Shown: piece by piece, positions 1 through 8,994 of the stretch
Position numbering within the stretch: position 1 is the first letter of the stretch
Layout of the letters: every line of letters begins with the position of its first letter
NCBI RefSeq assembly: GCF_002504165.1
Contig: NZ_CP021406.1
Coordinates: 1 to 64,000 of the forward strand
Source of the DNA: Pacificitalea manganoxidans
GTDB taxonomy: Bacteria > Pseudomonadota > Alphaproteobacteria > Rhodobacterales > Rhodobacteraceae
Direction: 5' to 3'
DNA length: 64,000 nucleotides
Position numbers and translations under genes: made by a program
The notes under the pieces: model-generated
The model's input: the letters and a program-made list of their open reading frames with translations, nothing else
Database searches by the model: none
Told to the model about the DNA's origin: nothing

Positions 1-8
1 GCTAAAAA

Positions 9-224
9 ATGGCACAAACGATAGATGCGACGATGGCAGGGACGATCTTCAAGATCGAGGCCAGTGTCGGAGATGAGATCGACTTCGGTGACGTGGTCGC
101 CATCCTCGAGTCCATGAAAATGGAGATCAATATCGAGGCGGACGGCGCCGGTGTGGTCGAGCAGATCTTGATTGCGGAAGGTGATACAGTGGATTCGGGC
201 ACGCCAATCCTGTCTTACAAGTAA
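9..224 (+). CDS. biotin carboxyl carrier protein (free-standing biotinyl domain)
   Basis: A 71-residue protein that is nothing but a biotinyl domain. The ESMKMEI motif places the biotinylated lysine at K37, and the two half-barrel repeats around it are complete. The biotin carboxylase of a biotin-dependent acyl-CoA carboxylase carboxylates such a domain, which then delivers CO2 to a carboxyltransferase subunit. In catabolic carboxylases (MCC, PCC, GCC) this domain is usually fused to the biotin carboxylase; here it is separate and the carboxylase lies at 9700-11055. The carboxyltransferase is not in the window and may lie just upstream. The gene is followed after 26 bp by an acyl-CoA ligase. 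It could also serve a decarboxylase. Confidence 0.9.
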   Translation: MAQTIDATMAGTIFKIEASVGDEIDFGDVVAILESMKMEINIEADGAGVVEQILIAEGDTVDSGTPILSYK

Positions 225-250
225 GGCCGCAGAGGCCGGGAGGAGCAAAG

Positions 251-1780
251 ATGACAGCGATGTCGATGGTTCTAGGGGATCAGGTCTCTCATAACGCGGC
301 CCGATTTCCCGATAAGGTCGCGTTGATCGAGGGGGACCGAAAGGTCTCCTATGCCGAGCTTGATGAGATGACGAACCGTGTCGCGAACACTTTGCGCGCC
401 CGGGGTTTGGCAAAGGGTGACAATGTCGCCATGCTGCTGGGATCGGGGATCGACTGGGTAATGCTCTATGTCGGAATTACCAAGGCGGATTGTTGCGCCG
501 TGCCGATGAACTACCGCCTGACCGCCGCCGATATTGAATCGACCGTCGAAGACTGCGCCCCGAAACTGATGTTCCTTGGCGAAGCTCAGCATGACATTGG
601 CCCGCCCGAAGGCATGGTCCCGGAAATCGTCAACCTACGCACCGGTGACCTTGACGGCTTAGTTGAGGGGGCGAGTTCGCAGCGACCGGACGTGTCCGTT
701 CATCCAAGCCGCGTGCAGGGAATTCTTTATACGGGTGGCACAACGGGGCGCTCCAAGGGCGCGATGCTGACCCATGAGAATATCTTTTGGAACACGCTGA
801 ACGAAGTCATCGACACGCGGATGCATGAGGATGACAACACTTTGTTGGCGACCCCGCTTCATCACGCTGCGGCACTGAATTGCTGGTTGTTGCCACATCT
901 TTATCTTGGCGCGACCGCAACGATCATGCCGAAATATACGGTCGAGACCATGATCGACACGATAGAGAAATACCGGGTCACAAATGCCTTTATGCCGCCG
1001 TCGATGGCGCGTGAGGTCTTTGGCCATCCGAAAACCAAGACTGCAGACCTGTCGTCGTTCCGGCGTTGGTATGTGGGCGGCGCGACACTATCGCGAAATG
1101 ACCGGGAACGGATGCACGAAGCCATCCCAGGCGTGGACATCTATTTCCAATACGGTCTAACGGAGGCCGGTGTGATCGTCAGCGTCCTGAAGGAAAAGGA
1201 TTACGAGAAGGCTCCCGACAGCATTGGGCGCGCTTTTGTCAATTCGCAGATCAAAATCCTGCGCGCAGATCTGAGCGACGCGGATATGGGCGAAGTCGGA
1301 GAGATCGCGGTGCGCGGGCCAACGGTCATGAAGGGCTATTACAACAACCCCGATGCCACCAAGGCGACGTTCCATAATGGCTGGCTGCGCACCGGCGATA
1401 TGGGCGCTATGGACGCTGGCGGCTTTGTTCAGTTTCATGACCGGTTGAAGGACATGGTTAAGACTGGCGGGCTCAACGTCTATTCGCAGGAAGTCGAACA
1501 AGTGTTGCAGCGTCACACCGCAGTTCGCGAAGCAGGCATTATCGGCCTGCCGAGCGATGCCTGGGGCGAAGAGGTGACAGGTGTCATCGTGCTCCACGAC
1601 GGGAAAAACGCCTCGGCTGCAGAATTGACAGCCTTCGCTAAACAGCATCTCTCTGGGTACAAGGTGCCAAAACGGTTCATCTTTTTGCCCTACGAAGAGA
1701 TGCCGATTAATTACAGCGGAAAAATCATGAAGCGTGATTTGAAGCAGATGATCGCAGCGCAGGAAAGGGCCGAGACATGA
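251..1780 (+). CDS. AMP-forming acyl-CoA synthetase/ligase
   Basis: A 509-residue member of the ANL (acyl-adenylate) family, which activates a carboxylic acid with ATP and CoA via an acyl-AMP intermediate. The P-loop TGGTTGRSKG lies at residues 161-170, followed by the QYGLTEAG adenine-binding motif, the GWLRTGDMG motif and the C-terminal NYSGKIMKR motif, whose catalytic lysine is K491. Length is normal for the family. The stop overlaps the start of the next gene by 4 bp, so the two are translationally coupled. The substrate cannot be read from sequence; the setting suggests the acid that starts the local CoA-ester pathway. Confidence 0.92.
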   Translation: MTAMSMVLGDQVSHNAARFPDKVALIEGDRKVSYAELDEMTNRVANTLRARGLAKGDNVAMLLGSGIDWVMLYVGITKADCCAVPMNYRLTAADIESTVEDCAPKLMFLGEAQHDIGPPEGMVPEIVNLRTGDLDGLVEGASSQRPDVSVHPSRVQGILYTGGTTGRSKGAMLTHENIFWNTLNEVIDTRMHEDDNTLLATPLHHAAALNCWLLPHLYLGATATIMPKYTVETMIDTIEKYRVTNAFMPPSMAREVFGHPKTKTADLSSFRRWYVGGATLSRNDRERMHEAIPGVDIYFQYGLTEAGVIVSVLKEKDYEKAPDSIGRAFVNSQIKILRADLSDADMGEVGEIAVRGPTVMKGYYNNPDATKATFHNGWLRTGDMGAMDAGGFVQFHDRLKDMVKTGGLNVYSQEVEQVLQRHTAVREAGIIGLPSDAWGEEVTGVIVLHDGKNASAAELTAFAKQHLSGYKVPKRFIFLPYEEMPINYSGKIMKRDLKQMIAAQERAET

Positions 1781-2532
1781 GTACGACCGGACTATTGACG
1801 GGCAAACGGATCGTTGTGACCGGAGGCGGTCAGGGCAATGGTAGGGCTATTGCCGAGGGCATGGCTGGCGCCGGGGCCGAAGTGATCATCGTGGACCTGG
1901 TCGAAACAAACGCCATCGAAGCGGCCCTTTCGATTGGCATGACCAAAGACCACGCTTTTGCGCTGGATATTTCGGATCGTGACGGGGCCAACACGTTTGC
2001 CGCGGCTGTCGCGGAAAAATTCGGCGCGGTTGACTGCCTTGTGAATAACGCTGGGATACTTATTCGTGGGAAATTAACTGACGAAAAAGCTGCTGCAAAT
2101 TGGGACAAGACTATGGCGGTCAACGTCACCGGCACCTTCAATATGGTGCAGGCTTTTCGCGAAACACTGATTGAAACCAAAGGCTCGATCATCAATATAG
2201 GGTCGATCCAATCCTTTGTCGCCGCGCCGAACTCTGCGGCCTATTCAGCGTCGAAGGGGGCAGTTATTCAATTGACCAAGGCGCTGGCGTCAGAACTGGC
2301 CATCTCAGGGGTTCGGGTCAACGGGATCGCGCCGGGCGTCATGCGGACACCGATGACAGTTTCGACTCTGGCGAACGAAGCGGCGATTGGCCACCTGATG
2401 CAGCACATCCCAATGCGTCGTGTTGGTGAAGCATCCGAACTGGGCGGACCCGCGATTTTTCTGGCATCGGATATGGCGTCATACGTCACCGGGGTCATGA
2501 TGCCCGTTGATGGTGGGTATCTTTCAGTTTAA
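1777..2532 (+). CDS. SDR family NAD(P)-dependent oxidoreductase
   Basis: A 251-residue classical short-chain dehydrogenase. The cofactor-binding TGGGQGNG lies at residues 15-22, the NNAG motif follows at mid-length, and the catalytic Tyr and Lys are Y156 and K160 (YSASK). It most likely oxidises a hydroxyacyl-CoA or alcohol intermediate of the pathway. It overlaps the upstream ligase by 4 bp (ATGA). The C-terminal VDGGYLSV is typical of the FabG-like subgroup. The substrate is unknown. Confidence 0.92.
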   Translation: MSTTGLLTGKRIVVTGGGQGNGRAIAEGMAGAGAEVIIVDLVETNAIEAALSIGMTKDHAFALDISDRDGANTFAAAVAEKFGAVDCLVNNAGILIRGKLTDEKAAANWDKTMAVNVTGTFNMVQAFRETLIETKGSIINIGSIQSFVAAPNSAAYSASKGAVIQLTKALASELAISGVRVNGIAPGVMRTPMTVSTLANEAAIGHLMQHIPMRRVGEASELGGPAIFLASDMASYVTGVMMPVDGGYLSV

Positions 2533-2560
2533 ACCGTATACTTGCCCATCAAAGGGTTGG

Positions 2561-3220
2561 GTGGGGTTGAGAACGGATGGGCAATTGCGAACGATCGGAT
2601 CGAAAGGCGAAACCACAGAGCGCGTGCTCCGTGAAGCTGGTGTGCGGCTGATTGCACGCCACGGGTTTGAGGCGATGAGCCTGAGAATGCTGGCGAAAGA
2701 AGTCGGTGTTCAGGCCGGGTCGCTATATAATTACTTCGACAACAAACAGGATTTCCTGTTCGACCTGCTCGCGTCAATCATCCGGGATCTTGTTGATGAA
2801 TTGTTGGAAAAACTGGCTGGTATCGAAGATCCGCGGGATCGACTTCGCGCCTTTGTCCAAGAACACATTAACTTTCACACCCTTCGTAAGGAAGAGGTGT
2901 TCATAGGTAACATGGAACTGCGCAGTTTAAGCCCTGCGCACCATCGTGAAATTCGCTCAATGCGCGATGATTATGAAAAGGTTCTCGAAGACATCATCCG
3001 TGACGGGGTTGAAGCGGGCTATTTCAAATGTGCCGACATCGGCACAGCCAAGCTTGCCATTCTTGCAATGTTGACAGGTGTTAGCACTTGGTATCGGCCC
3101 TCCGGGCGGCACACGATAGTCACGCTTATCGAACAATATGTCGAATTCACCTTTGGATTGCTTCACGCACAAGACCATGTTCAGGAGGGTTCTCGGGTAA
3201 GTCACCGAGAACCCTCCTGA
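2561..3220 (+). CDS. TetR/AcrR family transcriptional regulator
   Basis: The N-terminal helix-turn-helix (LRMLAKEVGVQAGSLYNYFDNK) is a textbook TetR DNA-binding domain; the rest is the helical ligand-binding half. The start is uncertain. The frame is open back to a TTG at 2507 and an ATG at 2510, both inside the preceding SDR gene, but a GTG at 2561 just after that gene's stop gives a more normal N-terminus. TetR proteins of acyl-CoA clusters usually sense a CoA ester and repress the pathway. The inverted repeats near 4210 and 12286 are candidate targets. The gene ends inside a perfect hairpin shared with the convergent neighbour. Confidence 0.88.
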   Translation: MGLRTDGQLRTIGSKGETTERVLREAGVRLIARHGFEAMSLRMLAKEVGVQAGSLYNYFDNKQDFLFDLLASIIRDLVDELLEKLAGIEDPRDRLRAFVQEHINFHTLRKEEVFIGNMELRSLSPAHHREIRSMRDDYEKVLEDIIRDGVEAGYFKCADIGTAKLAILAMLTGVSTWYRPSGRHTIVTLIEQYVEFTFGLLHAQDHVQEGSRVSHREPS

Positions 3221-3221
3221 A
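3180..3221. terminator. bidirectional hairpin between convergent genes
   Basis: A perfect 17-bp inverted repeat (arms 3180-3196 and 3205-3221, 8-nt loop) sits at the meeting point of the TetR gene (+) and the HMG-CoA-lyase-like gene (-); the TetR stop codon lies in its right arm. Position and symmetry indicate a shared bidirectional terminator, although there is no long T-run on either side. Confidence 0.75.
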
Positions 3222-3228
3222 CCAGTTT

Positions 3229-4179
3229 TCAGGCGACCTGGCGAAACCGTTGTAGGCTACCGGCGTGCATGACCTTTCCGGGAAGTTCGTGACCGAACAA
3301 ATCCTCGGCCATCCGGGCGCATTCTATCAGTGCCTCAAGGTCAATGCCGGTTTCGATGTCCATCTCATGACACATGAATACGATGTCTTCGCTACAGACA
3401 TTGCCCGCCGCTCCCTTGTGTTCGGCAAACGGGCATCCGCCCAGCCCGGCCACCGAGCTGTCAAACTGATCCACGCCCATTCGAAGTGCGGCGTAGACGT
3501 TTGCCATGCCAGTGCCGCGAGTGTCGTGAAGATGCAGGCCGATCTTGAGGTCCGGCCACCGTTCGCGGACGGCACCAATACGGGTTTCGATGTCGAGCGG
3601 CGTGGCAAAGCCGACGGTGTCCGCGAGGTAGATACCCTTGAGCGGCTGCCCGTACTCGGTGCCGATGTTGAGGATCGTTTCCACCATTTTGAGTACGTTC
3701 TCAACCGGCACTTCGCCTTCAAAGCTACAGCCGAAGGCCGTCATGACATAGCCCCATTCCAGCGCAATGTCGTTGTCCCTGTAGATTTCCATCCAGCTTC
3801 GTTGTTCGGCCTCGGTCTGCGCGATGGTCTTGTTTGTGTTCTTGACGGAGAAGGTCTCGGAGGCGGTCATGCGGATTGAGCCCACAACGTCGAGCGGCAA
3901 CGCAAGTGCCCGCTCCAACCCGCGAGTGTTGAGCCAAAGCCCCGTATACCGAACATCGTCGCGTTTGCGAATGGCCTTGGCGACCTCGTCGGCGTCGGCC
4001 ATGTTCGGAACTCGTTTGGGGTTCATGAAAGAGACGCAGTCAATCTGTTTGACGCCTGTTTCAGCGATGGTTTCGATGAAACGCACCTTGTCTGAAACGG
4101 CGAGATTTCTCTTCTCGATCTGGATCCCCTCACGCGGACCTTCCTCATGGATATGCACATGTTTGGGCAGATCAGACAT
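3229..4179 (-). CDS. HMG-CoA lyase-like protein (DRE-TIM family)
   Basis: About 316 residues, counting from the ATG at 4179 (MSDLPKHVHIHEEGPREG). The N-terminal EGPREGIQIEK loop corresponds to the HMG-CoA lyase motif with the catalytic Arg and Asp/Glu region. HLHDT carries the metal-binding histidines and GLGGCPFA the conserved active-site cysteine. The family cleaves 3-hydroxy-3-methylglutaryl-CoA or related 3-hydroxy-acyl-CoAs into acetyl-CoA and a ketoacid. Together with a biotin carboxylase, enoyl-CoA hydratase and acyl-CoA dehydrogenases it fits a leucine- or terpenoid-type route. An upstream extension to 4224 is possible but would run into the promoter region. Confidence 0.87.
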   Translation of the reverse strand: MSDLPKHVHIHEEGPREGIQIEKRNLAVSDKVRFIETIAETGVKQIDCVSFMNPKRVPNMADADEVAKAIRKRDDVRYTGLWLNTRGLERALALPLDVVGSIRMTASETFSVKNTNKTIAQTEAEQRSWMEIYRDNDIALEWGYVMTAFGCSFEGEVPVENVLKMVETILNIGTEYGQPLKGIYLADTVGFATPLDIETRIGAVRERWPDLKIGLHLHDTRGTGMANVYAALRMGVDQFDSSVAGLGGCPFAEHKGAAGNVCSEDIVFMCHEMDIETGIDLEALIECARMAEDLFGHELPGKVMHAGSLQRFRQVA

Positions 4180-4209
4180 TTTTTCGCTCCAAGCCGGCTC
4201 AACCGGTAT

Positions 4210-4236
4210 TGTAATTACAAACATTTGTTAGTATAA
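4210..4236. promoter_or_regulatory. candidate TetR-type operator in divergent promoter
   Basis: The gap between the HMG-CoA-lyase-like gene (-) and the enoyl-CoA hydratase gene (+) contains TTACAAACATTTGTTAG, whose core ACAAA-CA-TTTGT is a 5-bp inverted repeat, followed by an AT-rich TATAAT-like stretch. The ACAAAC half resembles the better palindrome at 12286-12309. Binding by the nearby TetR protein is an inference. Confidence 0.45.
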
Positions 4237-4319
4237 TGTAGGTCGAGAAAGAGCGCAACACCGCGCTACAAGGGCCGCGAAACTTGTTGCGAACGCGCCG
4301 GACCCAAGAGGCTAGCAAG

Positions 4320-5093
4320 ATGCCAGTACTTGTCGAGAAGAAAGATGGGATCGCTTTGGTCACGATTGACAGGCCAACGCAGAGCAATTCCATTGATACG
4401 GAAACACATTTAGAGTTGCGAGATCTCTGGCCGGTGCTGGAGGCAGACGACACTGTGGGTGTCATCATACTTACGGGGCAGGGCGATAAGGTCTTTTGCG
4501 CCGGGGCGGATATTTCAAGCTTTCTGCCCTATCTCTCCCAGAGGATTGCCGCCGATGACGATCCTGGGGATTTCTGCGGGTTGACGCATCGTCGGCTTTC
4601 CAAAGTTGTGATTGCGGCTATCAACGGGGCCGCAACGGGCGGGGGCCTTGAACTGGCGCTGGCCTGCGATTTGCGGATCTCTGTCGATACTGCAATCTTT
4701 GCATTGCCCGAGGTCAAGATCGGGGCGATTGCGGGGGCGGGGGGCGTCGCCCGACTAGGGCGCGCCCTGCCTGATGCGGTTGCTATGGACATGCTTTTGA
4801 CCGGGCGCAGCATTACGGCCGAGCGCGCCTATCAACTGGGGCTTGTCAGTGAGATGCTCACACGAGAAGACTTCATGCCACGCGTCCGTGAGATCGCGGG
4901 CATGATCCTGCGCAATTCGCCCTTGGCGGTACGTCTTACCCGGCAGATTGCGCGCGACACCGCCCAGATGGAGGACGCTGAAGCCCTATCGCTTGAGCGA
5001 GAGGCGTTCTGGGACGTGGTCACTTCGCGTGATTTCGATATCGGGATAAAAAGCTTTGTTGCCCGCACGACTCCAAAATTCGAAGGGGTTTGA
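4320..5093 (+). CDS. enoyl-CoA hydratase/isomerase (crotonase) family protein
   Basis: 257 residues from the ATG at 4320 (MPVLVEKKDGIALVTIDRP). The crotonase signature is complete: the oxyanion-hole GADIS, the NGAATGGGLELALACD segment with the first catalytic Glu, and LPEVKIG with the second. The family hydrates 2-enoyl-CoAs or isomerises them. In this locus it would act after one of the acyl-CoA dehydrogenases or after carboxylation of an enoyl-CoA, as methylglutaconyl-CoA hydratase does. An upstream in-frame ATG at 4284 adds only a low-complexity leader and lacks a clear ribosome site. Confidence 0.9.
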   Translation: MPVLVEKKDGIALVTIDRPTQSNSIDTETHLELRDLWPVLEADDTVGVIILTGQGDKVFCAGADISSFLPYLSQRIAADDDPGDFCGLTHRRLSKVVIAAINGAATGGGLELALACDLRISVDTAIFALPEVKIGAIAGAGGVARLGRALPDAVAMDMLLTGRSITAERAYQLGLVSEMLTREDFMPRVREIAGMILRNSPLAVRLTRQIARDTAQMEDAEALSLEREAFWDVVTSRDFDIGIKSFVARTTPKFEGV

Positions 5094-5120
5094 ACCCCTG
5101 ACCCGAAACGGAAAATCCAT

Positions 5121-5696
5121 ATGTTGAGTGAACCTGTGGCATCGCGCGCCCTCAACCATACGCGGCGCGTCAGCTTTCAAAGCTATGATCGCGATGACGG
5201 TCTTTTCGATATCGAGGGCCGGATCGTCGACGCGAAAGACTACCCTTATTTTGACCGTGAGCGTGGGGAGCTCGCCCCCGGAGACCCGGTGCATGACATC
5301 TCTGTTCGCATGACAATCGGCGACGACCTGACCGTGCGCGCGATTGAAGTGTCGATGGACGCCGTGCCTTTCACAATTTGCGGGGGCGGTGCCACAGGGG
5401 CCGAACAACTTGTCGGGACCTCCATCGCCGATGGCTGGCGCAGGCGGTTGTCGGATAGCCTTGGACGCACTGCCGGATGCACCCACTTGCGTGAGCTGCT
5501 GCTTGCCTCCGGGACGGTCGCGTTCCAGACGATTTCGGGCAATCGCGACCAACGCTTTCGGGCGCTAGGTCACAAAGATGAGGACCGGACCGATAATCCC
5601 TTTTTCCTGAACGGATGTCATTCCTGGTCGGAGGATGGCCCGATCGTGGCGCGATACTTCCCGCAATATGCCGCTCCAGGGAAAGACCGGGACTAG
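5121..5696 (+). CDS. DUF2889 domain-containing protein
   Basis: A 191-residue protein with the hallmarks of DUF2889: an N-terminal R-x-S-F-x-S-Y-D-R-D-D-G-L-F-D-I-E-G block, then PVHDISVRMTI, and GCTHLREL near residue 120. The biochemical role is not established. Homologues are often found beside CoA-ester and aromatic catabolic genes, as here. It follows the enoyl-CoA hydratase by 27 bp on the same strand, so it is probably co-transcribed. It converges with the remains of a CoA-transferase gene, leaving only 2 bp between the two stops. Confidence 0.75.
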   Translation: MLSEPVASRALNHTRRVSFQSYDRDDGLFDIEGRIVDAKDYPYFDRERGELAPGDPVHDISVRMTIGDDLTVRAIEVSMDAVPFTICGGGATGAEQLVGTSIADGWRRRLSDSLGRTAGCTHLRELLLASGTVAFQTISGNRDQRFRALGHKDEDRTDNPFFLNGCHSWSEDGPIVARYFPQYAAPGKDRD

Positions 5697-5698
5697 GC

Positions 5699-6313
5699 TC
5701 AGCCCAACAGCCGGTCAGTGTCCTGACCCACCTCGGGGGCGTTGTCGCCGGGGTTCTGGCGAACAAGATCCGGCACGACTGGCACCGCAAGCCCAGGTGT
5801 GCGTTGCCCCTTGGGAAAAGTAACCGTGCGACCAAAAAGCCCGCGGTCTAGGAAATGGGGGCTCTGCAAGGCTTCCTTCCTGGGTTGCGACCAAAGCCCA
5901 GCACATGTTGTCGCCAAGGATTTCGACCCATTCGGCAGAGGACTTCCCCGCGATTTTCCGGGCAACGGCTCTGCGTGTCGCGCCCCGGTCCTTATCGGCG
6001 ATGGTCACGGGCGGTATCACCGGATCGCCTTGCCCATCGCTCCCCAGAGCGAGACGCCCCGCATCGGCGCAGTAGGTCAGGTCTCGTGCCCGGCCTTCAT
6101 GCGATCCGGGCCAGATTGCCCATAGCCTGTTACAGCACAGTAAATAGGACTGGGATTTAATTGTGCCAAAGCCCAATACCCAATGCCAAGGCGATCCAGG
6201 ACACCGGGGCAGAATTGTTCGTGCACGATGTCCGAGGCCTCGATCAGTAGGCGCAGTTGCTGTTTTGCGCCGTCTGATTTGAGATCTATGACAACGCTTT
6301 CCTTGCCTTCATT
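5699..6313 (-). pseudogene. CaiB/BaiF CoA-transferase remnant, C-terminal part
   Basis: Pieces of a family III CoA-transferase can be read in three frames. NEGKESVVIDLKSDG to GYGQSGPDRMKAGH is in one frame; a 2-nt insertion near 6094 then shifts to DLTYCADAGRLALGSDGQG and VTIAD. An internal deletion of roughly 130 codons joins VTIAD to the AVARKIAGKSSAEW segment. A final shift gives LDRGLFGRTVTFPKG and the C-terminal PEVGQDTDRLLG. The upstream part of the gene lies beyond the IS21 element at 8785-8994. The gene is inactive: IS insertion, deletion and several frameshifts. Confidence 0.85.
6306..6313. repeat. target-site duplication of IS21 element (left copy)
   Basis: CCTTCATT directly abuts the TGT terminus of the IS21-family element; the identical octamer is found at 8785-8792 on the other side. 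Eight bases is a known duplication size for the IS21 family. Confidence 0.85.
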
Positions 6314-6375
6314 TGTCAATGAGCGTTCAAAACTGACCCTGGTTCAGCGTTTGATTTTGACCCGCCTATCGGATG

Positions 6376-6429
6376 GCAAAGCCCCCAGGCGGGCCGCCCT
6401 CATATAGCGAGTCCGTCTGGGGGCTTTGC
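6376..6429. terminator. hairpin at istB end of IS21 element
   Basis: A perfect 13-bp inverted repeat (GCAAAGCCCCCAG at 6376-6388, its complement at 6417-6429) lies just beyond the istB stop and inside the IS end. It is a good candidate for a terminator that isolates the element from outside transcription. Confidence 0.55.
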
Positions 6430-6440
6430 TTGCGGCATGG

Positions 6441-7172
6441 TTATTTTTCTGTGCGACTTTTGCTCTGTGCGAAGCGGTAGGATCTATTACCGGTCTCGAT
6501 GATGGCGCAGTGGTGCGTGACGCGATCCAACAGCGCGGTTGTCATTTTGGGATCGCCGAAGACAGCGACCCATTCCCCGAACTCCAGGTTGGTGGTGATG
6601 ATGACGCTGGTTTTTTCGTAGAGCTTGCTGATCAGGTGGAACAGCAGTGCGCCGCCGGATTTCGGGAACGGGATATAGCCCAACTCGCCGATGATAACGC
6701 AATCCAGGGCCGACAGTTGCCGGATGACCTTCCCGGCATTGCCATCGGCCTGCTCCTTGATCAGGGCATTGATCAGATCGACCGCGTTGAAGAAGCGGGC
6801 CTTCTTGCCATTGTTGATCAAGGCGGTTCCAAGCGCGATGGCGATATGGGTTTTTCCCGTCCCGGTTCCGCCCACCAGGATGAGGTTGTGTGCCTCTTCG
6901 GTGAACTGGCCCGAGCAGAACGGTTCGATCTGGGTCTGAGTGACGGCGGCCGCACCGTAATCGAAGGTGGCGAAGTCCTTGTGGTGGGGGAACTTCGCGA
7001 TGCGCATTTGATACTGGATGGAGCGCACCCGCCGCTCTACAGTCTCCGCGTCGATCAGTTGCTTTATCGCTGTGGTCAGACTTGGTGGCTTGCGCGCGGA
7101 CAGCAAATCATGGGCGCAAGCTGCCATTCCGTGCAGCCTCAGGGCGGTGAGTTGGTCGATGAGGGCATTCAT
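6441..7172 (-). CDS. istB: IstB-like helper ATPase of IS21 element
   Basis: 243 residues from the ATG at 7172 ([16 protein letters not shown]). An AAA+ ATPase related to DnaA/DnaC with Walker [10 protein letters not shown] and a Walker B-like VIIGELGY segment. It assists the IstA transposase in target capture and strand transfer. Its start overlaps the istA stop (ATGA at 7169-7172), the usual istAB coupling. Length and motifs are complete. Confidence 0.93.
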   Translation of the reverse strand: MNALIDQLTALRLHGMAACAHDLLSARKPPSLTTAIKQLIDAETVERRVRSIQYQMRIAKFPHHKDFATFDYGAAAVTQTQIEPFCSGQFTEEAHNLILVGGTGTGKTHIAIALGTALINNGKKARFFNAVDLINALIKEQADGNAGKVIRQLSALDCVIIGELGYIPFPKSGGALLFHLISKLYEKTSVIITTNLEFGEWVAVFGDPKMTTALLDRVTHHCAIIETGNRSYRFAQSKSRTEK

Positions 7173-8668
7173 GCCGCGACCTCCCCGGCTGCACACAGCG
7201 TCTCATAGCGCTTGCAATCGGCCTCGGGCCGAAGGGTCAGCTGCGGATAGGTATTGGCGTCGCTGAGCGGCGTGATGACCGGCTCCACCAACTGGTTGAT
7301 CAGATTGATGATGGCGGGCAGGCGCAGCGTGCTTTGTTCCACTGCCAATTCGCAAGCCGTCTCGACCACCTCGATCCCGTGATCCTGGGCCAGCAGAAGC
7401 AGATCGACAAACTCCCGATCCCCACCTTTGCCGACCATGTAGTGCTCCCTGATCCGATGCATGGCATCGGGCAGTTGCCAGTCCACGAAGGGTGCCCCGT
7501 TGCGCAAGGCACCTGGCTTGCGATCCAGCAGCGGCACGTAATGCCACGGCTCAAAGTAGCTGACGTTGCGGGTGAAGCGACGCTTGTGCTCGGCGATGAC
7601 ATCCTGGCCCGACACCAGCACGATCCGGCCTGCATAGGCGCGCAGCGACACATGTTGCCCCGCGAACCGGGACGGCACGCTGTAGCGATTGCTGGCATAT
7701 TGAACCAGGCAGGTGGAGCGAACCCGAACGGTCTTTTCCACGTATCCGTCAAATGCCCGCCCCAGGGGGCGCAGATCGGCGCGTTCGTCTTCGAACAGCT
7801 GTGCAATCGTGCGATCCGATTGCTCGGGATGGAGCCGGTTTGCCAATTCCTCACAGCGTAGCCGCAACCAATTGTTCAGCGCATCCAGATCATCAAAGGC
7901 TGGCATGGGAACAAACAATCGGCCTCGTAAAAACTGGACCTGGTTCTCGACCTGACCCTTCTCCCAACCCGACGCGGGGGTGCAGGCCACCGGCTCCATG
8001 ACATAGTGGTTCATCAACGCCAGAAACCGCGGATGGAACACCCGGTCCTTCGAGCGCGAGACATAGGTCACCATCGTTTTGGGATTGTCGATGATCACCT
8101 GACGCGGAACCCCGCTGTAAAAGGACAGCGCCCGCACAAAGGCATCCAGCACCATCTCCTGGCTCTCGCCGGGATAGGCGGCGACAAAGGGCTTGCGGCT
8201 GTGGCAAAGGCGGAAGTGGGCAACCTTCACCTTCTGCTCGACACCGCCCAGGACAACCCGTTCCTCGCTCCAGTCAAATTGCAGCGCGTCACCTGCCGCA
8301 AAATGCAGCGGGATAAAAGCCTCGCCCGAACCGGCACCGGCCCGCTTCAGATCGCGGACAAATCGCTGAACCGGCGAATAGGAACCGGTATACCCTTCCG
8401 ACACAAGCTGCTCATAAAGCCTCACAGCCGTCCGCCGCTCTCGGCGCGGCCGCTTCTGATCCTGATCGAACAGGTCCTGAAGCCGAAGATCAAACCCGTT
8501 GCACAGTTTGTGGCGAACCGGCGGGACCTGGCGCTGGTAGCTCGGCGGGCTCTCATCCTTCAGATACTTCTTGATCGTGTTGCGCGATAATCCCGTCGCC
8601 CGCGCAACAGACCGGATGCTGCGCCCTTCAACCAGCACCCACAGACGGATCTTCGATACACTTTCCAT
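7169..8668 (-). CDS. istA: IstA-type DDE transposase of IS21 element
   Basis: About 499 residues from the ATG at 8668 ([15 protein letters not shown]). The N-terminal HTH ([20 protein letters not shown]) binds the IS ends. The catalytic core shows [18 protein letters not shown] and a Glu in [12 protein letters not shown], the D-D-E triad of the IS21 family. The frame continues upstream to 8752, but that part overlaps the terminal repeats of the element and is unlikely to be translated. No internal stop or frameshift is seen. Confidence 0.93.
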   Translation of the reverse strand: MESVSKIRLWVLVEGRSIRSVARATGLSRNTIKKYLKDESPPSYQRQVPPVRHKLCNGFDLRLQDLFDQDQKRPRRERRTAVRLYEQLVSEGYTGSYSPVQRFVRDLKRAGAGSGEAFIPLHFAAGDALQFDWSEERVVLGGVEQKVKVAHFRLCHSRKPFVAAYPGESQEMVLDAFVRALSFYSGVPRQVIIDNPKTMVTYVSRSKDRVFHPRFLALMNHYVMEPVACTPASGWEKGQVENQVQFLRGRLFVPMPAFDDLDALNNWLRLRCEELANRLHPEQSDRTIAQLFEDERADLRPLGRAFDGYVEKTVRVRSTCLVQYASNRYSVPSRFAGQHVSLRAYAGRIVLVSGQDVIAEHKRRFTRNVSYFEPWHYVPLLDRKPGALRNGAPFVDWQLPDAMHRIREHYMVGKGGDREFVDLLLLAQDHGIEVVETACELAVEQSTLRLPAIINLINQLVEPVITPLSDANTYPQLTLRPEADCKRYETLCAAGEVAA

Positions 8669-8784
8669 CAATAACACCTGCTCTTTCCTCCGCACTTTCT
8701 GTGCGGATGTTAACGAAAACAGGTGGGTCAATTTTACTCGCTCATAACCCACCTAAGTGGGTCAATTTCGCATGCCGATTCACA

Positions 8785-8792
8785 CCTTCATT
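8785..8792. repeat. target-site duplication of IS21 element (right copy)
   Basis: CCTTCATT abuts the right terminus of the IS21 element and is identical to 6306-6313. It encodes the shared Asn-Glu codons of the interrupted CoA-transferase on the minus strand. Confidence 0.85.
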
Positions 8793-8994
8793 CAACATGG
8801 TGAAGCCAGGGTTTTCGCCGTCCCGTGTCGGATCAAAGGCCCGCAGCTCGTCGCCACTCTCTGGTCGCTCAACCTTGATCACCCGCGCCCGCCCGCGACA
8901 GGATCAAAGAGGCAAAAGGTCCGGGAAGATGGAAACTGAAATCGAGCACCGTGAGGCTGGCGAGGGGCAGATCCTCATCCATGTGCGCGTTCAT
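8785..8994 (-). pseudogene. CaiB/BaiF CoA-transferase remnant, N-terminal part
   Basis: The minus strand from the ATG at 8994 reads MNAHMDEDLPLASLTVLDF, then GPFASLILSRAGA. A one-base insertion then shifts the frame to VIKVERPESGDELRAFD and ENPGFTMLNEG, where the IS21 element begins; the protein continues as NEGKESVVIDLK on the far side (6313). This is the start of a family III CoA-transferase. Its start codon overlaps the stop of the upstream FAA hydrolase gene (TCAT at 8991-8994), so it was once the last gene of the dehydrogenase-carboxylase-hydrolase operon. Confidence 0.85.

Larger units (their letters stand above)
6314..8784 (-). mobile_element. IS21-family insertion sequence (2471 bp), complete
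   Basis: Both ends carry an imperfect 26-bp inverted repeat that begins TGT and ends TTGACCC or CTGACCC inward (19 of 26 positions match). Extra GGGTCAATTTT-type transposase-binding repeats lie inside both ends (6352-6365, 8723-8735, 8757-8768). The element encodes IstA and IstB on the minus strand and is flanked by an 8-bp target duplication, CCTTCATT. It sits within a CaiB-type CoA-transferase gene and separates the N-terminal from the C-terminal coding part. Both transposition genes are intact, so the element may still be mobile. Confidence 0.93.
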
